Below are positions 1-6,136 of a DNA stretch of 8,735 bases, piece by piece. The notes under the pieces are model-generated. The model was given only the letters and a program-made list of their open reading frames with translations. It was not told where the DNA came from and searched no databases. Source of the DNA: Rhizorhapis sp. SPR117 (GTDB taxonomy: Bacteria; Pseudomonadota; Alphaproteobacteria; Sphingomonadales; Sphingomonadaceae); assembly GCF_021742065.1 (NCBI RefSeq), contig NZ_JAKKIE010000097.1, positions 1 to 8,735 of the forward strand, written 5' to 3'. Both the position numbers and the translations under genes were made by a program. Within the stretch, counting starts at the first letter, position 1. Each line of letters starts with the position of its first letter.

Positions 1-17
1 GCCTGCCGACCTAGCAT
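1..17 (-). CDS. Possible 5' end of a gene running off the left edge
   Basis: Reading the minus strand, a GAGGAG Shine-Dalgarno-like sequence lies at about 25-30. It is followed seven bases later by an ATG at 17-15, which opens a frame that leaves the window after a few codons. A second ATG at 24-22 sits directly against the GAGGAG and is less well spaced. The gene would be co-directional with, and downstream of, the aminotransferase gene, about 80 bases after its stop. Too little sequence is present to say what it encodes. Confidence 0.3.
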
Positions 18-96
18 TGTTCATCTCCTCAAAGAGGCGTGAATCAATGAGGTGGATTACAGTTCCGGGTGACTAGATTTCATCATCCGGGAAGGA

Positions 97-1305
97 TCAT
101 TCCGCTTTCACTGTAGGCGTATTGATGCCCATGCTTTGCAGATAGCGTTTAACGTTTCGCGCCGCCTGCCGCAGCCGCTGTTCATTTTCGACCATGGCGA
201 TGCGGACAAAGCCTTCGCCATCCTCGCCATAACCCACGCCCGGTGCCACGGCGACCTTGGCATGAACAAGCAGTTGTTTTGAGAATTCCAGGCTGCCCAT
301 ATCCCTAAGTGCCGGGGGCAGTGGCGCCCATGCGAACATGGACGCGCGGGGCGGCGGAATATCCCATCCGGCGCGGGCGAAGCTTTCTACCATGACATCG
401 CGGCGCTTGTGATAGAGTTCGCGATTCTTCTGAACGATGTCCTGCGGGCCGTTGAGTGCGGCGCAAGCCGCCGCCTGAATGGGCGTAAAAGCGCCATAGT
501 CCAGATAGGACTTCACGCGCGTCATCGCTGCAATCAGCCGCTCATTGCCGACGGCGAAGCCCATGCGCCACCCCGCCATGGAATAGGTTTTGCTAAGTGA
601 GGTGAATTCAACCGCGACGTCCTTGGCACCCGGCACCTGAAGGATCGAGGGCGTCGGATTGCCGTCATAATAGAGTTCCGAATAGGCAAGGTCGGACACT
701 ATCCAAACCGTGTTCTCTTTCGCCCATGCGACCAGCCTTTCGTAAAAGGAAAGATCGACGGTTTCTGCCGTTGGGTTCGATGGATAGTTCACCACCAGGA
801 TTGATGGCCGCGGCACGGTGAAAGCCATGGCCCGGTCAAGCGCGCGGAAATAATTATCATCGGGTGTCGTGGGAACCGCCCGGATCGTTGCGCCTGCGAT
901 GATGAAACCGAAAGTATGGATCGGATAACTGGGATTCGGAGCCAGCACGACATCGCCGGGCGCAGTGATCGCAGTGGCAAGACTGGCCAAGCCCTCCTTT
1001 GACCCCATCGTCACAACAACCTCTGATTCGGGGTTGAGTTCGACACCGAAGCGGCGGGCATAATAATTGGCCTGCGCCTTGCGTAATCCGGGTATGCCCT
1101 TCGATTGCGAATAGCCATGTGCGTCCGGCTTGCGCGCCACTTCGCACAATTTTTCGATTACATGGTCAGGTGGAGGCAGGTCAGGATTACCCATGCCAAG
1201 ATCGATAATATCCTCACCCGCCGCGCGCGCCGCCGCCCGCATCGCATTGACTTCGGCGATGACATAGGGGGGGAGGCGTTTGATGCGGTAAAATTCTTCG
1301 GACAT
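97..1305 (-). CDS. alaC: AlaC-like PLP-dependent alanine/LL-diaminopimelate-type aminotransferase
   Basis: A 402-residue fold-type I, class I/II aminotransferase. The family moves an amino group between an amino acid and a 2-oxoacid in the cytoplasm. E. coli AlaC makes alanine from pyruvate and glutamate, and close relatives are often annotated as LL-diaminopimelate aminotransferase. Visible landmarks are the N-terminal RLPPYV and DLGMGNPD (residues 11-42), GSKEGL (101-106), the PNPSYPIH strand (123-130), N177 in SNPTA, D205 and Y208 in SDLAY for PLP contacts, the Schiff-base lysine K239 in SLSKTYSMAGWR, and R368 in FVRIA for the substrate carboxylate. I recognise AlaC from close agreement along the whole length. 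The frame stays open far upstream through antisense phaC, but the start chosen is the ATG of MSEEF. It has AAGGA about 9 bases upstream and matches where family homology begins. It is divergent from phaC. Exact substrate is inferred. Confidence 0.93.
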   Translation of the reverse strand: MSEEFYRIKRLPPYVIAEVNAMRAAARAAGEDIIDLGMGNPDLPPPDHVIEKLCEVARKPDAHGYSQSKGIPGLRKAQANYYARRFGVELNPESEVVVTMGSKEGLASLATAITAPGDVVLAPNPSYPIHTFGFIIAGATIRAVPTTPDDNYFRALDRAMAFTVPRPSILVVNYPSNPTAETVDLSFYERLVAWAKENTVWIVSDLAYSELYYDGNPTPSILQVPGAKDVAVEFTSLSKTYSMAGWRMGFAVGNERLIAAMTRVKSYLDYGAFTPIQAAACAALNGPQDIVQKNRELYHKRRDVMVESFARAGWDIPPPRASMFAWAPLPPALRDMGSLEFSKQLLVHAKVAVAPGVGYGEDGEGFVRIAMVENEQRLRQAARNVKRYLQSMGINTPTVKAE

Positions 1306-1363
1306 TATCGATACATTCCTTGCACTTTCTCCATGGGAGCATTCAATTGAAGCGCAGCCAGGC

Positions 1364-1392
1364 TTGGTTTGCGCCATGCGCGCATATATACA
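1364..1392 (+). promoter_or_regulatory. Candidate phaC promoter in the divergent alaC-phaC spacer
   Basis: TTGGTT (1364-1369), a 17-base spacer and TATACA (1387-1392) form a moderate sigma-70-like promoter about 60 bases before the phaC start. The spacer carries the perfect 10-base palindrome ATGCGCGCAT (1376-1385), whose TGC..GCA ends resemble the dyads in front of the phasin gene. The TATATA run is symmetric enough to serve the divergent aminotransferase too. This is a prediction from consensus matching only. Confidence 0.35.
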
Positions 1393-1452
1393 GGCTTTGG
1401 AAGCCTTGCCAGCAGAGATGTTGGCCGGTGTATCGGGCAAAGGAGACCCCGG

Positions 1453-3225
1453 ATGAGCGACGCCGACCTCAAAAAGCCCTTCGATACGGTGGAACCGCCA
1501 TTGCCAACCCTGGACCAGATGCAGCACTGGACGCGGGTGATCGGGCAGGCGCAGCAACTGCTGCTTGAATATAGCGCCAGACAAATGGCCAAGGCGGAAA
1601 TGAAGGCCGAAAAAGTGGCCGGCCTGCCGCTGCCCATCGACCCTGAAGCCGTCGGGAAAGTGCATTCGGAATTCTGGGCCAATGGCGTGACTCTCTGGCA
1701 ACGTTTTCTGGAAAGTGGCGGGAAAGCGCCTGGAGGTTCGGAGGGCAGGGCAGACGGCGACCGTCGTTTTTCCGCCCCGCAATGGCAAAGCGATCCGCTG
1801 TTCGACATTATCAGGCGCAGCTATTTGCTGACGGCTGACTATATGATGGATCTTGTCGATACCGTCGATGGCATCGCGCCCAAGCAAAAGGACCAGCTCC
1901 GTTTCGCCACAAAGGGCATCATCGATGCGATGAGTCCCAGCAATTTTGCTCTGACCAATCCGCTCGTGCTTGAAAAAACGCTGGAAACCAACGGGGACAA
2001 CCTGCTTCGTGGTTTGCAGAACATGTTGAACGATATTGACAGGCGGCAATTGTCCCATGTCGACGGCGGTGCATTTGAAGTCGGCCGGAATATCGCCGTC
2101 ACGCCGGGCAAAGTCATCAAGGAAACCCCACTCTACCAGCTTATCCAGTATGAACCGACAACGAAGGAAGTGCTCAAGACACCGCTTGTCATTTTTCCAC
2201 CCTGGATAAACCGCTTCTATATTCTCGACCTGAATCCAGAGAAAAGCTTCATTCGCTGGGCTGTGGAACAAGGCATCACCGTATTTGTGGTGTCGTGGAA
2301 GTCTGCCGATGAGAGCATGAAAAATATAGCCTGGGACGATTATATCGTGCGGGGCCAGATTGACGCGATCGATACGGTTCGTGAACTGCTGGATGTGCCG
2401 AATGTGCATACCATTGGTTATTGCGTTGCGGGCACGACTCTGGCGGCCACCTTGGCGTTGCTTGCCGCACGCAAGGAAGCCGGCAAGGTGAAGAGCGCAA
2501 CGTTTTTTACGGCGCAGGTGGATTTTTCCAAGGCAGGCGACCTTGGCCTTTTCGTCGATGATGAATTGCTCAAGTTGGTGAAGACGCTGTCGGCTGATGG
2601 TTATCTGGATGGGCGCTATATGGCCGCGACGTTCAATCTGTTGCGGGGGCGCGATCTGATATGGAGCTACGTCGTTAACAATTATCTGCTGGGGCAGGAT
2701 TACAAGCCCTTTGACCTGCTCTATTGGAATGGCGACACGACCAATCTGCCCGCCAAATGGCACCAAAGCTATCTTGCTGATCTGTATCGCGACAATAAGC
2801 TGGTTCAACCCGGCGTGATCAGCATCGATGGAACGCCCATCGACCTGCGCAAGGTAAAGACACCAAGCTACATTCAGGCAGGCCGCGAAGACCATATCGC
2901 CCCCCCCGAAAGCGTCTGGAAAATCACGGAACATTTTTCCGGCCCGCTGCGTTTCGTGCTCGCGGGGTCAGGCCATATCGCCGGCGTCGTTAACCCGCCG
3001 TCTGCGGGAAAATACCAATATTGGACATGCGAGAAGAAAGTTCAGTCGCTTTCGGACTATGTTGCGTGCGCGAAAGAAACACAGGGAAGCTGGTGGCCCG
3101 ACTGGATTGACTGGCTGGAAGCGATGGGCAACGAATCGGTCCCCTCTACTGGCGCCAGGAAGCCCGGTAAGGGAGGGATGAAGGCCATTGAAGATGCGCC
3201 GGGACGCTATGTAAAGACGCGGTAA
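1453..3225 (+). CDS. phaC: Class I polyhydroxyalkanoate synthase PhaC
   Basis: A 590-residue PHA synthase, which polymerises (R)-3-hydroxyacyl-CoA into polyester at the surface of cytoplasmic granules, releasing CoA. Length matches class I enzymes (Cupriavidus PhaC is 589 residues). The N-terminal PhaC_N region (about 100-270) includes the PLVIFPPWINRFYILDL block (244-260). An alpha/beta-hydrolase domain follows. The nucleophile is C324 in the lipase-like box GYCVAG (322-327), where many enzymes have GGG-like endings but alanine at the fifth position is seen here. The other catalytic residues are D480 in GREDH and H508 in GSGHIAG, at the same numbers I recall for Cupriavidus. The basic C-terminus APGRYVKTR is family-like. 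The frame is open from 1369, but AAAGGAG at 1439-1445 sits seven bases before the ATG at 1453, so MSDADLKK is the start. The phasin gene follows 121 bases later with its own promoter, so the two may be separately transcribed. Confidence 0.97.
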   Translation: MSDADLKKPFDTVEPPLPTLDQMQHWTRVIGQAQQLLLEYSARQMAKAEMKAEKVAGLPLPIDPEAVGKVHSEFWANGVTLWQRFLESGGKAPGGSEGRADGDRRFSAPQWQSDPLFDIIRRSYLLTADYMMDLVDTVDGIAPKQKDQLRFATKGIIDAMSPSNFALTNPLVLEKTLETNGDNLLRGLQNMLNDIDRRQLSHVDGGAFEVGRNIAVTPGKVIKETPLYQLIQYEPTTKEVLKTPLVIFPPWINRFYILDLNPEKSFIRWAVEQGITVFVVSWKSADESMKNIAWDDYIVRGQIDAIDTVRELLDVPNVHTIGYCVAGTTLAATLALLAARKEAGKVKSATFFTAQVDFSKAGDLGLFVDDELLKLVKTLSADGYLDGRYMAATFNLLRGRDLIWSYVVNNYLLGQDYKPFDLLYWNGDTTNLPAKWHQSYLADLYRDNKLVQPGVISIDGTPIDLRKVKTPSYIQAGREDHIAPPESVWKITEHFSGPLRFVLAGSGHIAGVVNPPSAGKYQYWTCEKKVQSLSDYVACAKETQGSWWPDWIDWLEAMGNESVPSTGARKPGKGGMKAIEDAPGRYVKTR

Positions 3226-3240
3226 CCCCAGATTTTGGGG
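3226..3240 (+). terminator. Short hairpin after phaC
   Basis: CCCCA and TGGGG arms enclose a five-base loop immediately after the phaC stop codon. There is no clean T-run behind it and the stem is short, so it is at best a weak terminator or an mRNA 3'-end stabiliser. Confidence 0.3.
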
Positions 3241-3266
3241 GCGCTTTCATTCGCTTGTTACGTTTT

Positions 3267-3327
3267 TGTTGCAGCGCACAATAACTCTTGCAATTTGCAA
3301 GCGACTTCTCTATTGTGCACTGCAACA
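3267..3327. promoter_or_regulatory. Triple TGC/GCA dyad: candidate PhaR-type operator
   Basis: Two 17-base arms, 3267-3283 (TGTTGCAGCGCACAATA) and 3311-3327, are inverted copies with a single mismatch. Each contains a TGC-N3-GCA core (3270-3278 and 3316-3324). Between them lies a third dyad, CTTGCAA-T-TTGCAAG (3287-3301), with perfect seven-base arms. PhaR repressors of Paracoccus and Rhodobacter are known to bind TGC-rich dyads (a CTGC-N3-GCAG type motif, from memory) upstream of phasin genes and to be released by nascent PHA. The middle dyad overlaps the predicted -35 and the right one covers the -10, which fits repression. The regulator itself is not encoded here. Confidence 0.65.
3288..3316 (+). 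promoter_or_regulatory. Predicted phasin promoter
   Basis: TTGCAA (3288-3293), a 17-base spacer and TATTGT (3311-3316) each match the sigma-70 consensus at four of six positions. They would start transcription near 3323, about 24 bases before the phasin start codon. Both hexamers lie inside the dyads described at this locus. Confidence 0.5.
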
Positions 3328-3346
3328 GGGATGGAAGGAGGCTTCG

Positions 3347-4147
3347 ATGGCAGGAACACCGCCAAAATCGGGACCAAAGAAGGCGATGCGGGGCACATAT
3401 AAGCCTGCTCCAGCAAAAAAGCCTGCTGCTGCGCCTCAGGCGCCGGAAAAGAAAGCAGTTGCCTCTCCCGCTGAGAAACCGGCTCCGGCCATAGCGCCCA
3501 AGGCGGAAACTCCACCGGCACCGGTAAAGGCAGAGGCGTTAGCACCTCCGCCTGCACCAGAACCGAAGAAGGAAGAAATTGCAGCAACATCGGTCGCTCC
3601 GGCCATTGAAGCTGCGCCCGAACCCGAAAAAAATAAGCCGGAAATCGATTCCATTTCGGCTGCAGCAGAAGAAGGAACGACTGTAATGACTGATGCAATT
3701 GAGACCACGAAGAAAGTTGCCGCCGAAGCCAAGGAAAAGTTCCAGGCGATCTATGGCGAATTCAACGAAAAGGCCAAGGCCGCCGTTGAAAAAAGCAGCA
3801 AGATGCTTGAGGAAGTCAACGAGCTGACCAAGGGGAATGTCGAAGCCGTGGTCGAATCGGGCAAGATTGCCGCCAAGGGTGCTGAAGCTTTGGGCCAGGA
3901 AGCTGCTGAATACAGCCGCAAGAGCTTCGAAAAGGCGACGGCGACGATGAAGAGCTTCGCGTCGGTGAAGTCACCGACCGAATTTTTCCAGTTGCAGAGC
4001 GAATTTTTCTCCAGCGCTTTTGACACGATGGCGTCGGAAGCATCGAAGAACAGCGAAGCTATGCTGAAGCTGGCTGGCGACGTTGCGCAGCCGCTTTCCA
4101 CCCGCATGTCCCTGGTTTCGGAAAAGGTGAAGTCCTTCACCTCCTGA
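3347..4147 (+). CDS. phaP: Phasin (PHA granule-associated protein) with long Ala/Lys/Pro-rich N-terminus
   Basis: A 266-residue protein in two parts. Residues 1 to about 105 are low-complexity and rich in Ala, Pro, Lys and Glu (repeated PAPAKKPAAAP and EKKAVASPAEKPAP style blocks), presumably disordered. Residues about 115-266 are an amphipathic helical phasin-family region (TDAIETTKKVAAEAKEKFQ, a helix around 140-200, then SPTEFFQLQSEFFSSAFDTM at 209-228, a hallmark of this family). Phasins coat PHA granules, limit coalescence and affect synthase activity. The frame is open from 3266, but AAGGAGG at 3335-3341 lies five bases before the ATG at 3347, and the upstream part overlaps the operator. 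An internal ATG at 3686 (M114) also has AAGGA upstream and would give a 153-residue phasin of conventional length. Position after phaC supports the call. Confidence 0.93.
   Translation: MAGTPPKSGPKKAMRGTYKPAPAKKPAAAPQAPEKKAVASPAEKPAPAIAPKAETPPAPVKAEALAPPPAPEPKKEEIAATSVAPAIEAAPEPEKNKPEIDSISAAAEEGTTVMTDAIETTKKVAAEAKEKFQAIYGEFNEKAKAAVEKSSKMLEEVNELTKGNVEAVVESGKIAAKGAEALGQEAAEYSRKSFEKATATMKSFASVKSPTEFFQLQSEFFSSAFDTMASEASKNSEAMLKLAGDVAQPLSTRMSLVSEKVKSFTS
3672..3688 (+). promoter_or_regulatory. Possible internal ribosome-binding site and start within the phasin gene
   Basis: AAGGA (3672-3676) stands nine bases before an in-frame ATG at 3686-3688, exactly at the junction between the low-complexity N-terminus and the helical phasin region. 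Initiation here would yield a short 153-residue phasin. The Ala/Lys/Glu-rich codons of this gene produce GAAGGA by chance quite often, so the site is suggestive only. Confidence 0.3.
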
Positions 4148-4180
4148 TTTCCACACATATGACAAAAAAACGGTGGTTTA

Positions 4181-4193
4181 GTTGACTGTCAAC
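4181..4193. repeat. Perfect palindrome GTTGAC-T-GTCAAC
   Basis: A 13-base perfect dyad about 150 bases before the antitoxin gene. Its half-site GTTGAC recurs in the larger inverted repeat at 4248-4285, so both may be sites for the same dimeric DNA-binding protein, or remnants of an insertion boundary. Confidence 0.5.
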
Positions 4194-4247
4194 CAGATCG
4201 CCGGAAAGCCGCGAAAATGCATCACCAAAATCGTCTGATTTCGCCTC

Positions 4248-4285
4248 TGTCAACTTAATGAAAAAAACTTCATATTAAGTTGACA
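4248..4285. repeat. 12-base inverted repeat containing the -35 of the toxin-antitoxin promoter
   Basis: TGTCAACTTAAT (4248-4259) and ATTAAGTTGACA (4274-4285) are perfect inverted copies separated by 14 bases. The inner sequence can extend the stem (GAA/TTC) around an A-rich loop with a two-base bulge. The right arm ends in TTGACA, a perfect -35 hexamer for the operon downstream. It may be an operator, or a hairpin terminating the phasin transcript and separating it from the accessory operon. Confidence 0.6.
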
Positions 4286-4307
4286 TTATCGCCCTGAATG
4301 ATAGCAT
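4280..4307 (+). promoter_or_regulatory. Predicted promoter of the fitAB-like operon
   Basis: TTGACA (4280-4285) is a perfect -35. After 16 bases TAGCAT (4302-4307) matches the -10 consensus at four of six positions. Predicted start is near 4314, with the antitoxin ATG at 4340. The -35 lies in one inverted repeat and the -10 in another, consistent with autoregulation by the antitoxin-toxin complex. Confidence 0.5.
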
Positions 4308-4325
4308 TTCGTGAATATGCTATCA
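4299..4325. promoter_or_regulatory. FitA-type operator: TGATAGCAT / ATGCTATCA inverted repeat
   Basis: Two nine-base perfect arms, TGATAGCAT (4299-4307) and ATGCTATCA (4317-4325), are separated by nine bases. They overlap the predicted -10 and transcription start and end just before the antitoxin SD sequence. The core half-sites TGATAGCA and TGCTATCA are the half-sites I recall for the Neisseria gonorrhoeae FitAB operator, though there the order of the half-sites and the spacer length differ. Known biology: FitA-family complexes bind such repeats to repress their own operon. Confidence 0.65.
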
Positions 4326-4339
4326 CGGAGGCCAACGAC

Positions 4340-4597
4340 ATGCCAGCTTTAACGATCCGCAATATCCCGGACGACATTCACAGAGGGTTGAAAGCCCTAG
4401 CGGCGAAACATGGTCGGAGTGCAGAGGCTGAGGTGCGGGAGCTGATCGCTTCCGCCGTCCTTCCTTCCCAGCGTCAGCGTCTCGGTACAGCGATGACCGA
4501 CGTTTGGGGTTGTGTCAGGTTAACCGAGGATGAGGCTCAAATCATTGATGGCGCGCGAGATCGCGCACCGGCCAAGCCGATGAGCTTTGACGAATGA
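4340..4597 (+). CDS. fitA: FitA-like ribbon-helix-helix antitoxin
   Basis: An 85-residue antitoxin. Its N-terminus, MPALTIRNIPDDIHRGLKAL followed by AKHGRSAEAEVRELI, is the ribbon-helix-helix DNA-binding fold of FitA/StbC-type proteins: a beta strand (residues 2-7), helix A (about 9-19), the HGRS turn, then helix B. The C-terminal half (about 45-85) would wrap around and inhibit the PIN toxin. In the family the complex also represses the operon, and the matching operator lies just upstream. The frame is open from 4298, but that would start inside the operator and promoter. GGAGG at 4327-4331, eight bases before the ATG at 4340, fixes the start. The stop overlaps the toxin start as ATGA (4594-4597). 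Confidence 0.9.
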   Translation: MPALTIRNIPDDIHRGLKALAAKHGRSAEAEVRELIASAVLPSQRQRLGTAMTDVWGCVRLTEDEAQIIDGARDRAPAKPMSFDE

Positions 4598-5019
4598 TTG
4601 TGCTGGACACCAACGTCATATCGGAAATGACGAAGCGAGCGCCCTCGCCTGCTGTTGTTGCGTGGTTGGACGCACAGCGCGCCGAGACCCTTTATCTTTC
4701 GGCAATCACAGTTGCTGAAATCAGATTTGGGATTGCCTGTCTGCCCGAAGGAATGCGGAGAAAAACTCTTGAGGGTGCCTTTGCTTTCACCGAGGATTTA
4801 TTCGCAGGCCGCATTCTGGCATTCGATTGCGAAGCCGCTCGACGTTACGCCGAACTGGCCGCTTCTGCGCGTAGCGTGGGGAACGGTTTCCCGACGCCGG
4901 ACGGCTATATCGCGGCCATTGCGGCAGCGCACGGCTACGCCGTTGCGACGCGGGATGTTGCACCATTTGAGGCTGGCGGGGTGCCGGTCATCAATCCTTG
5001 GCGACATGGAAATGATTGA
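4594..5019 (+). CDS. fitB: FitB/VapC-like PIN-domain toxin (ribonuclease)
   Basis: A 141-residue PIN-domain protein of the VapC/FitB toxin group, metal-dependent endoribonucleases that block translation when freed from their antitoxin. The four conserved acidic residues are in place: D5 in MIVLDTNVISE, E42 in VAEIRFG, D103 in FPTPDGYIAA, and D121 in ATRDVAPF. Their spacing and the C-terminal VINPW motif are FitB-like. All key residues are intact, so the toxin should be active. The start codon overlaps the antitoxin stop, the usual translationally coupled toxin-antitoxin layout. The 3' end overlaps the next gene by 14 bases, which is not usual for a two-gene module. RNA target cannot be told from sequence. 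Confidence 0.94.
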   Translation: MIVLDTNVISEMTKRAPSPAVVAWLDAQRAETLYLSAITVAEIRFGIACLPEGMRRKTLEGAFAFTEDLFAGRILAFDCEAARRYAELAASARSVGNGFPTPDGYIAAIAAAHGYAVATRDVAPFEAGGVPVINPWRHGND

Positions 5020-5545
5020 TTATTCCAAGCGACTCCTGTCCCTAAGCTGGCACTTTCTGACTTCAGAAGAATGCGATGCTCGCGCAAAGGCGGACATTCA
5101 GCCCGATTTCATGGTGTGTGACCTTCGCGCTTTGCCGGGTGATGGTGAGTATTTCGATCCGAAGCTGAACTCATTTTCGCAATTGTGTGGTGGGAAAGGG
5201 CTGGACTGCCTGCAGATAGACCTATTACGACCCGTTTATGATTATTACTCTCTAAAATATAATAGCCTAATCTTTCTTCTGGTTGATATTGAACGTCAGA
5301 TCATATCACTCTTGGAGGAGCGCGGCATTGATGCGGAATGGTCAATGATCGGATGCACGACAGAAAATGATAGTCCGGTTAGTGCGGTGCGGCGAACACT
5401 GGTTTTCCCAAACACTGGCTTTAATGGTGAGGTTATCACCAATTCTCCACGCACTGCCGACCTTTCGCTGACTCTCATCTCCGAGTTGGAGCGTCAACTG
5501 GAAGAATACTTCCTAGAACACGCTCCTATCGAACACTACGCATAG
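5006..5545 (+). CDS. Uncharacterised protein coupled to the toxin-antitoxin genes
   Basis: A 179-residue protein that I do not recognise. It begins MEMIDYSKRLLSLSWHFL, contains a C/G-containing loop (SQLCGGKGLDCLQIDLL, about 57-73), an aromatic stretch VYDYY (77-81), and a probable long amphipathic helix from about 85 to 109 (LIFLLVDIERQIISLLEERG). It ends with an acidic helix (SELERQLEEYFLEHAPIEHY). There is no signal peptide, and the hydrophobic part is interrupted by charges, so it is probably soluble. Start is uncertain: ATG 5006 or ATG 5012 (177 residues), neither with a good SD. Both overlap the toxin 3' end, suggesting translational coupling. The middle of the gene (about 5230-5300) is visibly richer in A and T than its neighbours, a sign of separate origin. 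Its stop codon overlaps the recombinase SD. Context suggests a mobile-module accessory role, but function is unknown. Confidence 0.75.
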   Translation: MEMIDYSKRLLSLSWHFLTSEECDARAKADIQPDFMVCDLRALPGDGEYFDPKLNSFSQLCGGKGLDCLQIDLLRPVYDYYSLKYNSLIFLLVDIERQIISLLEERGIDAEWSMIGCTTENDSPVSAVRRTLVFPNTGFNGEVITNSPRTADLSLTLISELERQLEEYFLEHAPIEHYA

Positions 5546-5554
5546 GAGGTTAGC

Positions 5555-6136
5555 GTGAAGTTTGGATATGCGCGCGTCAGCACTGGTGAGCAAAACCTTG
5601 CCTTGCAGATCGACGCGCTCCGCGCCGCAGGCGCCGAGCGCATCTATGAAGACAAGGGCGTTTCCGGCTCTTCCGTGTTCAAGCCAGCCTATACCGATTT
5701 GCTGCGCGCTGCGCGCGCGGGGGATGAGGTGATAGTCTGGCGTTTGGATCGCCTGTCCCGTTCGCTCATCACGCTCATTACCGAGCTGCGATCGCTGGGC
5801 GAAATTGGCGTCGGATTCCGCTCGATAACCGAGCAGATCGAGACGGTGACACCCGCAGGGCAGCTATTCTTTCATATGGTCGGTGCTTTCGCTCAGTTCG
5901 AACGCGATGTGATCCGCGAGCGCACGAATGCCGGGCTTCAAGCGGCGCGGCGCGCTGGAACGAAGCTGGGCAGACCGCCTGCGATTAATGATGAGCAATG
6001 GAAGCAGGCCAAGTCGCTTTTAACCGAGCCTCACAATATGAGCGTGGTGACTGTTGCTGGCCTGTTGAACGTGACTCGCCAAGCCATCTACAAGCGGCTG
6101 AGCGCGGAGAAGCAGGCCGAGCAGGAAGCGGCATAG
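5555..6136 (+). CDS. Serine recombinase of the resolvase/invertase family
   Basis: A 193-residue small serine recombinase, which cuts DNA at specific sites through a phosphoserine link to resolve cointegrates or invert or excise segments. Catalytic S9 is in FGYARVST. The arginine cluster R63, R66 and R69 sits in WRLDRLSRS, and the E-helix begins at FERDVIRERT (115-124). LGRPPAI (138-144) links to a C-terminal helix-turn-helix (about 160-183: VTVAGLLNVTRQAIYKRL). Length is normal and all catalytic residues are present. It starts with GTG at 5555. AGGAGG at 5544-5549 overlaps the stop of the preceding gene and lies five bases upstream, so it reads as the last gene of the toxin-antitoxin operon. 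No transposase is adjacent and no recombination site was identified. Confidence 0.93.
   Translation: MKFGYARVSTGEQNLALQIDALRAAGAERIYEDKGVSGSSVFKPAYTDLLRAARAGDEVIVWRLDRLSRSLITLITELRSLGEIGVGFRSITEQIETVTPAGQLFFHMVGAFAQFERDVIRERTNAGLQAARRAGTKLGRPPAINDEQWKQAKSLLTEPHNMSVVTVAGLLNVTRQAIYKRLSAEKQAEQEAA

Noticed and set aside
1369..1452. Possible 28-residue N-terminal extension of PhaC.
   Set aside because: It has no SD, runs through the predicted promoter, and a strong AAAGGAG sits before the ATG at 1453.
1306..2934. The minus-strand frame of the aminotransferase stays open for about 540 codons through antisense phaC.
   Set aside because: It is the antisense shadow of a GC-rich real gene. Its composition is unlike an aminotransferase N-terminus, and family homology begins exactly at the ATG at 1305.
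4298..4339. Possible earlier antitoxin start at 4298.
   Set aside because: It lies within the operator and promoter, upstream of the predicted transcription start, while GGAGG precedes the ATG at 4340 at ideal spacing.
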